A stretch of DNA of 52,831 bases. It comes from an uncultured Clostridia bacterium. Lineage in GTDB: Bacteria; Bacillota; Clostridia; Christensenellales; Borkfalkiaceae. A program made the translations under genes and the position numbers. Location of the stretch: the NCBI GenBank assembly GCA_947174415.1, contig CAMWIW010000011.1, positions 1-52,831 of the forward strand. Direction: 5' to 3'. Below, one piece after another: positions 1-7,841 of the stretch (the first letter of the stretch is position 1; every line of letters begins with the position of its first letter). Under the pieces are notes generated by a model that saw only the letters and a list, made by a program, of their open reading frames with translations, ran no database searches and had not been told where the DNA came from.

Positions 1-65
1 CAACTGGATAGAGCGTTGGTCTACGGAACCAAAGGCTAGGGATTCGAATTCCTTACGGCGCACCA
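1..65 (+). tRNA. tRNA-Arg(ACG), 5' end outside window
   Basis: The visible part starts in the D arm. The anticodon stem TTGGT/ACCAA encloses loop CTACGGA, giving anticodon ACG (Arg). A T arm with TTCGAAT loop follows, then the 3' acceptor strand ACGGCGC, discriminator A and an encoded CCA at 63-65. The 5' acceptor strand lies before the window, so acceptor pairing cannot be checked. Confidence 0.93.
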
Positions 66-66
66 C

Positions 67-106
67 ACACAACCTTATTCGTATACTGAATAGGGTTGTG
101 TTTTTT
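67..106 (+). terminator. Rho-independent terminator of tRNA-Arg
   Basis: ACACAACC and GGGTTGTGT form the stem, helped by inner ATTC/GAAT pairs, and are followed directly by a run of six T. It begins two bases after the CCA end. Confidence 0.85.
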
Positions 107-111
107 ATAGC

Positions 112-147
112 AAAAAGGCGAGCCACTATAAAAGTGGTTCGCCTTTA
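112..147 (-). terminator. Terminator of the nuclease-like gene
   Basis: An AAAGGCGA-CCACT / AGTGG-TCGCCTTT hairpin with a four to five base loop. Read on the minus strand it is followed by T-rich sequence, so it ends the minus-strand gene whose stop is at 181. It faces the tRNA-Arg terminator, forming a convergent pair. Confidence 0.75.
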
Positions 148-180
148 TTATTATGGAGAAGTAGTAACCTAAAACGAATT

Positions 181-1608
181 TTATTCTTTGTGTAGTAATT
201 TAATAAAATCATCCGTATCTTTTGTAAAGATGTCATCAAAAAAATAATTACTTGCAATTTCGCAATTTTCTGTTAAATTGTGAAGTGTTAATTTTTGTCC
301 TTTAAATTTTATTAGATGTTCTTCTAATTTTTCTAAGGTATTATATGTATAAATAAAATTTTCAAAATAGTCAATGCCAAATAAAAGTAGATTATTTACA
401 CTATAATATTTTGGTTCATATAGAGATGATATATCAAATAAAATACTGTCTTCTTCAAATATCAAGTCATAATTCACAATAATACAAATTAATTCTCTGT
501 TATCTTTATATTTATTTGATGAGCTGTCTAATTGTTCCATAGCGTCGATGACATTATTAACGATATATTCATTCAAAGATTTAATATCCAAATTTTCCTG
601 TTTGGCTTTTATACTTGCAACGCCAGATTTTACTTCTATTAAGAATAAATAGTTTTTACCACAAATAATAAAATCAGCAGATTTTTCCTTTTCGACACGT
701 GGAATTCTTTTTACTTTATCCCCATATTGCTTAACTAAAACATCAAAAACATAGTCTTCAAAAATTTCTCCAAATTTGATTACAAAGGCATCTTTATTAG
801 TAGATTTATTTTTAAATTCATCCTTTAAAAGCCAACACAATTTGTCTTTAAGGCTTGAAAACATATTGCAAATACTCGGTATTAGATATTCATTAGTCTG
901 TGTATGTAAAATAGGTAAGACTTTAAAGATTTCTTTATTATTTTTTGACCTACATTCGTTATATGTTATAGATATATCATCTAAAATTGTTAAATATAAA
1001 TCTTGGTTATAAATATTTTCTAATATTTTTTTATCAGTTAGATTAGAAAAGCCGACAGGTAAAATAGCAATTATATTTAAATATGTGCAATATGTTTTAA
1101 GGTCAATTTGATATTTTTCATATATTATCGTATTTAAACTAATTGAATTTAACTCTACATTTTTAAGCAAATGGTAATTTCTGTTAAATCTGTTTATAAA
1201 CAGATATTGTGTAACTTGATAAATTGCCTGCTCTTGCATATGACCATACAGAATTGGCGTTAAATTGTTTTGAGATGAATTAGCATAATTTAATTCTGCG
1301 TGTTCGGCTTCAATTGCATTAAAAAAATTACAATATAAGATGTATAATTTCCACGCTTCATCTTCGGTAATTTTAGACCTATGGTCATTATAAGAAGTAC
1401 TATAATAAATGATATCTTTAAAAAACCACGGCTGAATAATTAGATTTCTTGTAATATAGCCATTAGAAAATGTATGGGTTAAAGGTTCATCTTTATGATT
1501 TTTAAAGTAATATCTATCAAACGAAGCAAACATTTTAGTAACTTCACAAGTAGAATACTTTTTTAATTTTGATTTAAATTTCTGTAAGAGTTCTTCACTT
1601 TTTTTCAT
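181..1608 (-). CDS. PD-(D/E)XK nuclease-like protein
   Basis: A 475-residue protein I cannot assign to a named family. The C-terminal third carries a PD-(D/E)XK-type core: E281/E284 in GEIFEDYV, D312 in SADFII and E325-V-K327 in LIEVKSG, with the usual beta-hairpin spacing. The first 270 residues are AT-coded, hydrophilic, rich in Asn, Tyr and Lys and without a recognised motif, perhaps a sensing or DNA-binding part. A TATAAT box six bases before the ATG (1615-1620) would put the transcription start at the ATG, and no ribosome site is visible. It is transcribed divergently from the structured RNA and SHOCT gene. The role is unknown; defence is a guess based on fold and setting. Nuclease fold likely, function open. 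Confidence 0.7.
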   Translation of the reverse strand: MKKSEELLQKFKSKLKKYSTCEVTKMFASFDRYYFKNHKDEPLTHTFSNGYITRNLIIQPWFFKDIIYYSTSYNDHRSKITEDEAWKLYILYCNFFNAIEAEHAELNYANSSQNNLTPILYGHMQEQAIYQVTQYLFINRFNRNYHLLKNVELNSISLNTIIYEKYQIDLKTYCTYLNIIAILPVGFSNLTDKKILENIYNQDLYLTILDDISITYNECRSKNNKEIFKVLPILHTQTNEYLIPSICNMFSSLKDKLCWLLKDEFKNKSTNKDAFVIKFGEIFEDYVFDVLVKQYGDKVKRIPRVEKEKSADFIICGKNYLFLIEVKSGVASIKAKQENLDIKSLNEYIVNNVIDAMEQLDSSSNKYKDNRELICIIVNYDLIFEEDSILFDISSLYEPKYYSVNNLLLFGIDYFENFIYTYNTLEKLEEHLIKFKGQKLTLHNLTENCEIASNYFFDDIFTKDTDDFIKLLHKE

Positions 1609-1614
1609 ACGCTT

Positions 1615-1620
1615 ATTATA
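1615..1620 (-). promoter_or_regulatory. -10 box TATAAT, leaderless configuration
   Basis: TATAAT on the minus strand ends six bases before the ATG at 1608, so the predicted start coincides with the start codon. The -35 element is poor. Confidence 0.5.
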
Positions 1621-1692
1621 CTACTTTATCATATCTTTGAAAAGAAAATCGCCATTTTAATTTGACAAAGATTTAAAATAGAAATTTATAAC

Positions 1693-1721
1693 TTGATTTT
1701 AAAATGACTTTATGCTAAAAT
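1693..1721 (+). promoter_or_regulatory. Sigma-A promoter of structured RNA
   Basis: TTGATT at 1693-1698, a 17-base spacer and TAAAAT at 1716-1721. The predicted start is about 1728, the base of the long stem that follows. Confidence 0.75.
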
Positions 1722-1725
1722 ACTC

Positions 1726-1885
1726 TTGCGACATAAATTTCATACTTTTCAGGAAAACTATACTCTGGCAGAAGTGTATCGTTTTCGCATTCATATTTCC
1801 TGAGAAGTATTTATGTAAATTTGTGTCGCAACAAAGCGGAATGAGCATTCTGTATGCCGTTCCCTTTGGAACGGCATTATTTTTT
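1726..1885 (+). ncRNA. Structured RNA with own promoter and terminator
   Basis: A 15-bp outer stem (1726-1740 with 1817-1831, one G-U pair) and a 15-bp inner stem (1742-1756 with 1796-1810, one G-U) are separated by an asymmetric 1/6-base bulge and capped by a roughly 39-base apical region. A perfect 10-bp terminator hairpin follows (1854-1863 with 1868-1877, loop CTTT) with a T-rich tail. A good promoter lies directly upstream. It may be a small RNA or the attenuated leader of the gene at 1903, whose ribosome site begins just after the terminator. I do not recognise an Rfam class; it is shorter than 6S RNA. Confidence 0.6.
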
Positions 1886-1902
1886 ACAAGGAGAAAAAAC
1901 CT

Positions 1903-2625
1903 ATGGCTATCAACATTGACAAAAGAAAAATTGAAGAAACATTTAATTGCTTAAATGAGCAAGAGAAACAGCAGTACTTGCAAAAATATAATAAATTGAA
2001 TAAGACTTTTTTTATTATTAGTTTAATTATGTTACCAATTTTAGTTGCTGTTACCGTTTATATCACTTTTTTATTTATCTCTTCTGACGACCCATATTAT
2101 ATTTTTGCATTGCTTATTCTTTGCGTACTTTATTCAATTGAATTTTTTATTTTACTAGTCCCTAGTATTAAAGCATTAAAATTAAACGATACCGAGAAAG
2201 TGAAACAATACATAGAGATTTTAGAAAAAAGAAAAGTAAATGCACTCGAAACTAAAAATAATCTTAAATTAAAATTTTTAGGTAAGTATGATACTTCAAA
2301 TGTTAAATCGGTTATAATACTTGACTCTTATACTGAAATGTCAGATAAATTGCACGCAGTTTTGAATTATCAAGAAATTATTCAAACGCGATACTATAAG
2401 TTTAGAGTTAACTATTTTGATGGTTCTTCTAAAATTATTACAGCAAAAGAAAGTTCACCAGAATATAATGCTCTTATAGGTTTTGTTGGACAAACTGATA
2501 ATTGCAATATGCCAAGTGTTCAAAATATTGATAAAGCAGACTTAATTTTGAAATATAAAAAACTTTTAGACGAAGGCATTATAACACAAGAAGAATTTGA
2601 TAAAATGAAAAAGGAACTTTTATAA
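1903..2625 (+). CDS. Two-TM protein with C-terminal SHOCT domain
   Basis: 240 residues. Two membrane segments (about 35-60 and 66-88) are followed by a charged helix, a cytoplasmic beta-rich part (about 120-205) and a typical SHOCT domain at 210-240, with the pattern LLDEGIITQEEFDKMKKELL. SHOCT domains are short oligomerisation or docking helices often found at ends of membrane proteins; the biochemical role here is unknown. The start has a good AAGGAG site six to nine bases upstream. The gene sits behind the structured RNA terminator, so it may depend on readthrough. Strongly AT-rich codon use, unlike the met and atp genes, suggests transfer. Confidence 0.8.
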   Translation: MAINIDKRKIEETFNCLNEQEKQQYLQKYNKLNKTFFIISLIMLPILVAVTVYITFLFISSDDPYYIFALLILCVLYSIEFFILLVPSIKALKLNDTEKVKQYIEILEKRKVNALETKNNLKLKFLGKYDTSNVKSVIILDSYTEMSDKLHAVLNYQEIIQTRYYKFRVNYFDGSSKIITAKESSPEYNALIGFVGQTDNCNMPSVQNIDKADLILKYKKLLDEGIITQEEFDKMKKELL

Positions 2626-2686
2626 TTTTATAATGTGGAATAAATATAAAAACAGTTCGACTTTCTATCCAAACCGTGCTCTACAT

Positions 2687-2725
2687 GCAACCTAATTCGG
2701 TAATCGAATTAGGTTGCGGTTTTTT
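2687..2725 (+). terminator. Terminator of SHOCT gene
   Basis: A perfect 12-bp stem, GCAACCTAATTC with GAATTAGGTTGC, loop of seven, then a T run. Confidence 0.85.
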
Positions 2726-2734
2726 GCAATAAAA

Positions 2735-2764
2735 AAGCCGAGCTACTAATTTAGCAGTTCGACT
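2735..2764 (-). terminator. Terminator on minus strand
   Basis: Imperfect hairpin AAGCCGAGCTACT / AGCAGTTCGACTT, followed on the minus strand by a T6 run. It would end the kinase transcript. It resembles the hairpin at 112-147 in sequence. Confidence 0.55.
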
Positions 2765-2773
2765 TGATTTTGT

Positions 2774-2866
2774 TTATACCTTAACCGTTACAACTCTTAT
2801 TCCGGCATCGTTCAAGGCAGTTTCAGTTCCGCAATAAACAATGCTATCAAATAAATTTGTTAAAAC
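2774..2866 (-). pseudogene. Possible gene remnant behind the kinase
   Basis: An open minus-strand frame of about 30 codons between stops ends in NDAGIRVVTVKV and reads like the C-terminus of a real protein. There is no start codon with a ribosome site. It lies just after the kinase stop. It could be a remnant of a lost neighbour or chance; the family is not recognised. Confidence 0.25.
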
Positions 2867-2877
2867 TTAAAACGGCA

Positions 2878-3387
2878 CTATAATTCTATATCTATTTCGT
2901 AATGTTTATCAATTAAAATACAGTTTAAGTTATATTCTTTACATAACTGCAAGTTGCGTTTATTTTCTGCAATCAGTTCAGCTTTGGATACTCCACTTAT
3001 CAGTCTGCGCTCGATTGTGTTTTCGAATTTCAGTATATCGGCAAAGTTGTTATCGATATAGCTTTCGGTCATTACAAGGCAATAAAATTTAATTTCTTTT
3101 AAATATTCTTTACCGAAATATTTCTGCCAATTAAACGGGACGTAGCACCCTTCGATAATAAGATTTTGTTTATTTTCTATTGCCGTTTTAATTATCTCCT
3201 TTACTATCCCCCACAGATAAGGCACAAGTTCGGTATCGTCGTTTACAGTAAGTTCCGTTTGTCCGCTTCTTATAAGCCCCATTTTTAAATGGTCAATTGA
3301 ATAATACGGAATTTTGTATTTCTCCATAAGTTTTTGCGCAAGAACGGTTTTACCCGTATGGGTTGCGCCCGAAATCAGAATAACCAT
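2878..3387 (-). CDS. P-loop nucleotide-binding kinase-like protein
   Basis: 169 residues with an N-terminal Walker A, GATHTGKT (about 7-14), right after the first beta strand. This is typical of small adenylate-kinase-like and 2-phosphoglycerate-kinase-like proteins. The DHLKMGLI stretch resembles the substrate-side helix of this group, and a late IERRL segment may be a lid arginine region. The substrate is unknown. The start ATG is the only one before the P-loop strand. It has its own minus-strand terminator hairpin downstream. Codon use is more AT-rich than in the membrane gene before it. Confidence 0.7.
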   Translation of the reverse strand: MVILISGATHTGKTVLAQKLMEKYKIPYYSIDHLKMGLIRSGQTELTVNDDTELVPYLWGIVKEIIKTAIENKQNLIIEGCYVPFNWQKYFGKEYLKEIKFYCLVMTESYIDNNFADILKFENTIERRLISGVSKAELIAENKRNLQLCKEYNLNCILIDKHYEIDIEL

Positions 3388-3399
3388 AAATTCATTATA

Positions 3400-4170
3400 T
3401 CAGAGAGAGTGCAAATTTTCAACTGCTCGGTTATTGCGGAAGCGGGAAAGAACTTTTGTTACGGGTAAAAGCAGCGTAGTTACGGTAACTATCGTACATA
3501 CTGTTTGCGGCAGCATTGCCGTGAACGAGGCATAAAAATATGCAAGCGCGGAAAGGCGGTTCATACCTAAAAACAAGGGCGTAATCAAATCGTCCAAAAG
3601 CGTGAAGCAAACCGTGCAAACGGCGGCAATTGCGGCGTAGGCTATAACTTTCAAGATATACCTTTTTCCGGCGATAAAAAAGCAATTAAATGAAATCAAC
3701 AGCAAGGCGCAAAGCGCAAAAATTACCCAAAGAAGCACTTCAACCGTTATTTTGTAAAGGCGGGATATTTTTATTAAATCAAGCGCGTAAGCAAGCGCGC
3801 ACGCCGTGCAGACGGAAATAAGCAATAAGTTTATAAAAATTAAAAAACCCAGTCCGCCGAACGCGGAGTTTTTAAAGTGCCCAAGTCCGCCGAACACCGC
3901 GGCGAGCGCCGGATAATAGACGATATACAGCACGAACACTGCGGGCGTGAAGCCGAAGATACAGCACCTTAAAAGGCTGAACGACGCGGCGAGGATTACT
4001 CCGCGCCTTACGCCGAAAACGCTTGAAAAGCACACCAAAAGAACGGTTACTATTTCCACCCCGACTACGAAAGAAAAAACGTACTGTCCGCCCAACAAAA
4101 GGGCGCACGTAACCGAAATATAAGCCGCCTCTTTTGCGGGCGAAATTTTATACTTTTGCCCTGCTTTCAT
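3400..4170 (-). CDS. ECF transporter S component-like membrane protein
   Basis: 256 residues with about six hydrophobic segments and short loops, the layout of substrate-binding (S) components of energy-coupling factor transporters. It starts immediately after the stop of the lipoprotein gene (TAA then ATG), so the two are translationally coupled and share the cobalamin riboswitch. The natural inference is a corrinoid-specific S component using a shared EcfAAT module encoded elsewhere. No ATPase or EcfT gene is in the window. The fold is fairly clear; the substrate rests on context. Confidence 0.7.
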   Translation of the reverse strand: MKAGQKYKISPAKEAAYISVTCALLLGGQYVFSFVVGVEIVTVLLVCFSSVFGVRRGVILAASFSLLRCCIFGFTPAVFVLYIVYYPALAAVFGGLGHFKNSAFGGLGFLIFINLLLISVCTACALAYALDLIKISRLYKITVEVLLWVIFALCALLLISFNCFFIAGKRYILKVIAYAAIAAVCTVCFTLLDDLITPLFLGMNRLSALAYFYASFTAMLPQTVCTIVTVTTLLLPVTKVLSRFRNNRAVENLHSL

Positions 4171-4686
4171 TTACCAAGAAAAATTATAATATTCGTAAAC
4201 GAACAAATACGAGTGTCCTTCTACGCAAGGGATACCCGACACACCGAAGGACGCGGGGTAAAACGTTTTGCCGTTATATTCGTAAGTAGTATAGTCGGAC
4301 GCGTAAATTGCGTCGTCCCCCTCCAAAGAGATAAAATCGATATAGAACGACCAACTGTAACCCTCCGAAGAGGTTGCCGAGGAAGAGATTATTTTTTCTT
4401 CGGTAGCGTAAAAGCTCGTTATATAGTAGCCGTAGCTGCCGTTTTCACCGCCGAATACAAGCTCTCCGTTATCCTTTAAAGCGTCCATATAATCCTTAAC
4501 CGAAGTGGTTTCGGATAGAGTAATATAGTCGCCCTTTGCGGTAAAAGCGACGCTTTGAACTTCGAGAATGACTTCTCCGTTTTTGTCGCTGCCGCCGTTT
4601 TCTCCGCTTCCGTTATCGCAGCCCGCGAAAGCGAAAGCCGCGACCGATGCGCATACTGCCAAAAAAGTTGCCAAAAGTTTTTTCAT
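4171..4686 (-). CDS. DUF4430-like lipoprotein, probable corrinoid binder
   Basis: 171 residues from the ATG at 4686, which has a GGAG site; a longer open frame upstream runs into the riboswitch and is not the gene. A lipoprotein signal ends in AFAGC (Cys about 22), followed by a Gly/Ser/Asn linker. The rest contains Tyr/Phe-rich strands and GDYITLSETTSVKDYMDAL, which resembles the DUF4430 (transcobalamin C-terminal-like) domain. Such lipoproteins are thought to hand corrinoids or similar ligands to a membrane transporter. Placement under a B12 riboswitch and before an S component supports this role. Confidence 0.7.
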   Translation of the reverse strand: MKKLLATFLAVCASVAAFAFAGCDNGSGENGGSDKNGEVILEVQSVAFTAKGDYITLSETTSVKDYMDALKDNGELVFGGENGSYGYYITSFYATEEKIISSSATSSEGYSWSFYIDFISLEGDDAIYASDYTTYEYNGKTFYPASFGVSGIPCVEGHSYLFVYEYYNFSW

Positions 4687-4705
4687 AAGTTTTTCTCCTT
4701 TATAT

Positions 4706-4735
4706 AAAAAATCACGCACATAAAAATGGGCGTGA
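4706..4735 (-). terminator. Riboswitch expression-platform terminator
   Basis: Minus-strand hairpin CACGC...GCGTG followed by ATTTTTTAT, between the riboswitch core and the GGAG site of the lipoprotein gene. It is the likely off-state terminator. Confidence 0.6.
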
Positions 4736-4754
4736 AAATAATGCGTTACAAAAC

Positions 4755-4880
4755 TTCTCCACTGCCCAAGAAAAAGTAACGGTGATTTCAACGGGTAGGC
4801 AATCGGACTTTGACCGTAATGACTGTTGCGACGGATTTCCACCGTACTTCCCCTACTTTCAGTAAACGAATTTACTACTC
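4755..4880 (-). promoter_or_regulatory. Cobalamin riboswitch
   Basis: On the minus strand the order is TAGGGGAA, then GGTGGAAATCCGTCGCAACAG (4823-4843), then GTCAAAGTCCGATTGCCTAC (4795-4814). This matches the conserved J core of cobalamin aptamers and their B12 box (consensus AGYCMGGARRCCTGCC, here weaker). It lies in the 5' leader of the lipoprotein and S-component genes and just after metH. Repression by B12 through the following terminator is expected. Confidence 0.85.
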
Positions 4881-4911
4881 GCATTGAATTATGTAATTTT
4901 TAATTAGTTTA

Positions 4912-7248
4912 CTACTTTAATAAAAGCTTATCAAGCGTTTTGACACATTCCAACGCATCTTTGGTGTAATAATCCGCGCCGATTTTTTTTGCGATTTCGG
5001 AATTCAACACCGCACCGCCGACGAAAACCGCGCAACTGCAACCCGCATTTTTAATGGCAGATACGGTTTCTTCCATTCCCTTTACGGTGGTAGTCATAAG
5101 CGCGGAAAGCCCGACGGCAAACGGCTTATGCTTTAAGCACGCGTCCGCTACCGTTTGCGGCGGGACGTCCTTGCCCAAATCTATAACCTCGTATCCGTAA
5201 GACTGCAACACGACCTTAACGATATTTTTGCCTATGTCGTGAACGTCGCCCTTGACGGTAGCAAGCACGATTACAGCCTTTTTAGCCGCCCCCTTTGGAA
5301 GTCTTTCACACACCACTGCAAACGCGCACTTCGCCGCCTCCGCAGACGATACGAGCTGCGGAAGAAAGAGTTTGCCGCCGTCGTAGAGTTTTCCGACTTC
5401 TTCGAGGGCTTTTATAAGCACGTCGTTTACGACGGTCATCGGGTCTGCCGTTTCAAGCTCGCGCAAGCAAAGCTCGGCGGCTTGCGATTTTATGCCTTTT
5501 TTAATACAGTCGTAAAGGCTTTTCGCGTCCAAAGTTTTTTCTTCTTTTACAGTTTTTAACGCACTGACAGTACCCGTATAGTCCTTGTAAATATCGATAT
5601 AGCTTTCGGCATTTTCGTCAGTACCCGAAAGTACGCCGAACGCCTTAACCGCGCCCGTCATTTCACCGTCGAGAGGATTCATAATGGGCATATTCAGTCC
5701 GCAAGTCATTGCCATTGTGAGGAAGGTTTTGTTTAAAAGTCCTCTGTTAGGCAGACCGAAAGAAACGTTGGACACGCCCAGCGCGGTTTTAACGCCGAGA
5801 GACTGCACGAGCCGCAAAGCCTCGACCGTTTCTTTGACAAGCTTTTGCTCTGCCGAAGCCGTCAGAACGAGAGTGTCTATCATTACCTTATGACGGGGTA
5901 TGCCGTAGCTTTCGGCACGCTCGACTATGCGCTTTGCAATTGCAAATCTCTCTTTTGCGGTTTTGGGTACGCCGCGGCTATCCATAGTAAGCCCCAGCAC
6001 CACTGCGCCGTATTTTTTTGCAATAGGGAAAATAGCGTCCATTACTTCGGTTTCGCCGTTCACGCTGTTAATGAGCGGTACGCCGTTATAGTATCGCACG
6101 CCCTGTGCGATTGCTTCACTTTCGGACGAGTCTATCTGTAAAGGCAGGTCTACGAATTCCTGAACCTTACGCACCGCTTTTACTATAACCGACTTTTCGT
6201 CAAGTTGAGGAAGCCCCACGTTGAGATCGAGAACGTCTGCCCCCGCCTCTTGCTGGGCTACGGCTTCGTCCACGAGAAAATCGTAATTTTCCGAAATTAA
6301 CGCCTCTTTTAGCTTTTTCTTGCCCGTGGGGTTGAGCCGTTCACCGCAGATTTTAACGCCGCTGATATTAACGGCTTTGGTTGCGGAATTGACTACGGTT
6401 GCCCTCTCCACATTGCGAGGCTTAACCTTCTGACCGCTGAAACGGCTTATTTTTTTTATAAATTCGGGCGTAGTGCCGCAGCACCCGCCGACAACGGCAA
6501 CGCCGTTTCGGATAAATTTATCGATATAAAAGTCGAACTCTTCTATATCGAGAATATACTCCGTTCTGCCGTCCTTTAAAACGGGCAAGCCGCGGTTGGG
6601 TTGAACCATTACGGGCACGCCGCTGCACTTTAAGAAGCGCTCGACTACCCCCTCTAATTCCTTTGGACCTGCCGAGCAATTGACGCCGAGAGCGTCTACG
6701 CCCAACCCCTCTAATGTGTTTGCGACGATTTCGGGGGTAGAGCCTGTAAGCGTTCTGCCCGTAGTATCGAAAGTCATAGTGGCAAACACGGGCTTATCGC
6801 TGTGCTCTTTTATTGCAAGGATACACGCCTTCATTTCGTACAAATCCGAAAACGTTTCGGCGATATATCCGTCAACTATATCCTTCGTGTATTCGACTAT
6901 TTCGGCAAAGGCTTCGTAAGCCTCGTCGAAAGTCAGCGTACCCAAGGGCTCTATCATAGCGCCCGTAGGTCCGATATCGAAAATGACTTTTTTGCCCGCA
7001 ACGCGCGCGTTTTCAACTGCCTTTAATGCAAGCTCCTTTATGCCGTAACCGCCCTTGTACTTGATTTTGTTCAAGCCGAAGGTGTTGGTCATAATACAGT
7101 CTGCGGACGAATAAGAAAGGTGAATTTTTTTTATCACCTCGGGGTGAGTAATATTCAAATCTTCGGGGCAACCGCAAAAACCGAGCTTTTCAAGCTCGCT
7201 GCCCATACCGCCGTCAAAGACGGTTACAACTTCTCCGAGCCGTAACAT
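4912..7248 (-). CDS. metH: Cobalamin-dependent methionine synthase, no activation domain
   Basis: 778 residues. It transfers methyl from methyl-THF via cobalamin to homocysteine. Domain order: homocysteine methyltransferase (1-280) with zinc ligands in GVNCSAG and GGCCGTTP; pterin-binding barrel (about 300-560) beginning KICGERLNPTGK with DVLDLNVG; cap and Rossmann B12 domain with D668-x-H670-x-x-G673, His being the lower axial ligand. E. coli MetH is about 1230 residues. The missing C-terminal AdoMet activation domain is supplied by the gene immediately upstream, which overlaps this one by 25 bases. Last gene of the met operon; the B12 riboswitch for uptake genes follows directly. Confidence 0.96.
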   Translation of the reverse strand: MLRLGEVVTVFDGGMGSELEKLGFCGCPEDLNITHPEVIKKIHLSYSSADCIMTNTFGLNKIKYKGGYGIKELALKAVENARVAGKKVIFDIGPTGAMIEPLGTLTFDEAYEAFAEIVEYTKDIVDGYIAETFSDLYEMKACILAIKEHSDKPVFATMTFDTTGRTLTGSTPEIVANTLEGLGVDALGVNCSAGPKELEGVVERFLKCSGVPVMVQPNRGLPVLKDGRTEYILDIEEFDFYIDKFIRNGVAVVGGCCGTTPEFIKKISRFSGQKVKPRNVERATVVNSATKAVNISGVKICGERLNPTGKKKLKEALISENYDFLVDEAVAQQEAGADVLDLNVGLPQLDEKSVIVKAVRKVQEFVDLPLQIDSSESEAIAQGVRYYNGVPLINSVNGETEVMDAIFPIAKKYGAVVLGLTMDSRGVPKTAKERFAIAKRIVERAESYGIPRHKVMIDTLVLTASAEQKLVKETVEALRLVQSLGVKTALGVSNVSFGLPNRGLLNKTFLTMAMTCGLNMPIMNPLDGEMTGAVKAFGVLSGTDENAESYIDIYKDYTGTVSALKTVKEEKTLDAKSLYDCIKKGIKSQAAELCLRELETADPMTVVNDVLIKALEEVGKLYDGGKLFLPQLVSSAEAAKCAFAVVCERLPKGAAKKAVIVLATVKGDVHDIGKNIVKVVLQSYGYEVIDLGKDVPPQTVADACLKHKPFAVGLSALMTTTVKGMEETVSAIKNAGCSCAVFVGGAVLNSEIAKKIGADYYTKDALECVKTLDKLLLK

Positions 7249-7841
7249 TTTGCACCCCCTTTTCTCAAATTGCAGTGTTCGTATACTATACAGTTTTTAC
7301 AGGACTTTTTCGCTTTACCGCCCACCGCTATTATTCCCGCCATAGACTTCGACGGCAACATGTAATTCGTTTCCGACAGTGTTACGCCTATCTTTTCGGG
7401 CGATAGAATTTCAAAAATATGCTTTAAGTCCTCTACGCTGCTTCCGCCGTAACCGGGGCAGAACCTGTAAGACAGATTTTCACCCAAAGTCTTTTCGTAT
7501 TCGTCCGAAAGATACTCCAAATAAGCGCTTGCCGCGGCGTCTAAAACGAGCGACTTTGCCGCATCCGTGCGGCCGTAAAATTTTATCCGTGCGTCAACCT
7601 CGCAGCCTAACGTCATAACCGCTACTATTACGCCGCTGCTGCCGCGAAGATATTCCGTATACGGTTCGCACAGTAAAAAATCAGGAAGGGCAGAAAAAAA
7701 TTTATAAGTATAGCGAAAATGCGCAAGCTCTTTCAGCTCGTCAAGGCACTTCGATATTTCAGCGTCTACCTCTTCGCTTCTTTCAACGGAGTGAAAGCCG
7801 AGATAGGCGTAAATTTGTTCATTCAGCTTTGAAGAATTCAT
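7224..7841 (-). CDS. Stand-alone MetH activation-domain protein
   Basis: 205 residues matching the vitamin-B12-dependent methionine synthase activation domain as a separate protein. Visible features are the helical N-terminal part, the central CPGYGGSSVEDLKHIF stretch (equivalent to the AdoMet-binding RPAxGYP region) and a C-terminal cluster CKNCxxxxxCxxRxGG that may bind a metal. It would supply AdoMet and help reductive remethylation when cob(I)alamin in MetH becomes oxidised. It overlaps metF (23 bases) and metH (25 bases), so production is coupled. Such splitting is known in Clostridia and Thermotoga. Confidence 0.88.
   Translation of the reverse strand: MNSSKLNEQIYAYLGFHSVERSEEVDAEISKCLDELKELAHFRYTYKFFSALPDFLLCEPYTEYLRGSSGVIVAVMTLGCEVDARIKFYGRTDAAKSLVLDAAASAYLEYLSDEYEKTLGENLSYRFCPGYGGSSVEDLKHIFEILSPEKIGVTLSETNYMLPSKSMAGIIAVGGKAKKSCKNCIVYEHCNLRKGGAKCYGSEKL

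Noticed and set aside
1726-1885. Retron RNA, tracrRNA or 6S RNA
   Set aside because: No reverse transcriptase or Cas gene is near, no repeat array exists, and the fold lacks the central open bubble and length of 6S RNA.
1712-1954. Plus-strand 80-codon frame before the SHOCT gene
   Set aside because: It runs through the hairpin RNA and terminator and has no ribosome site.
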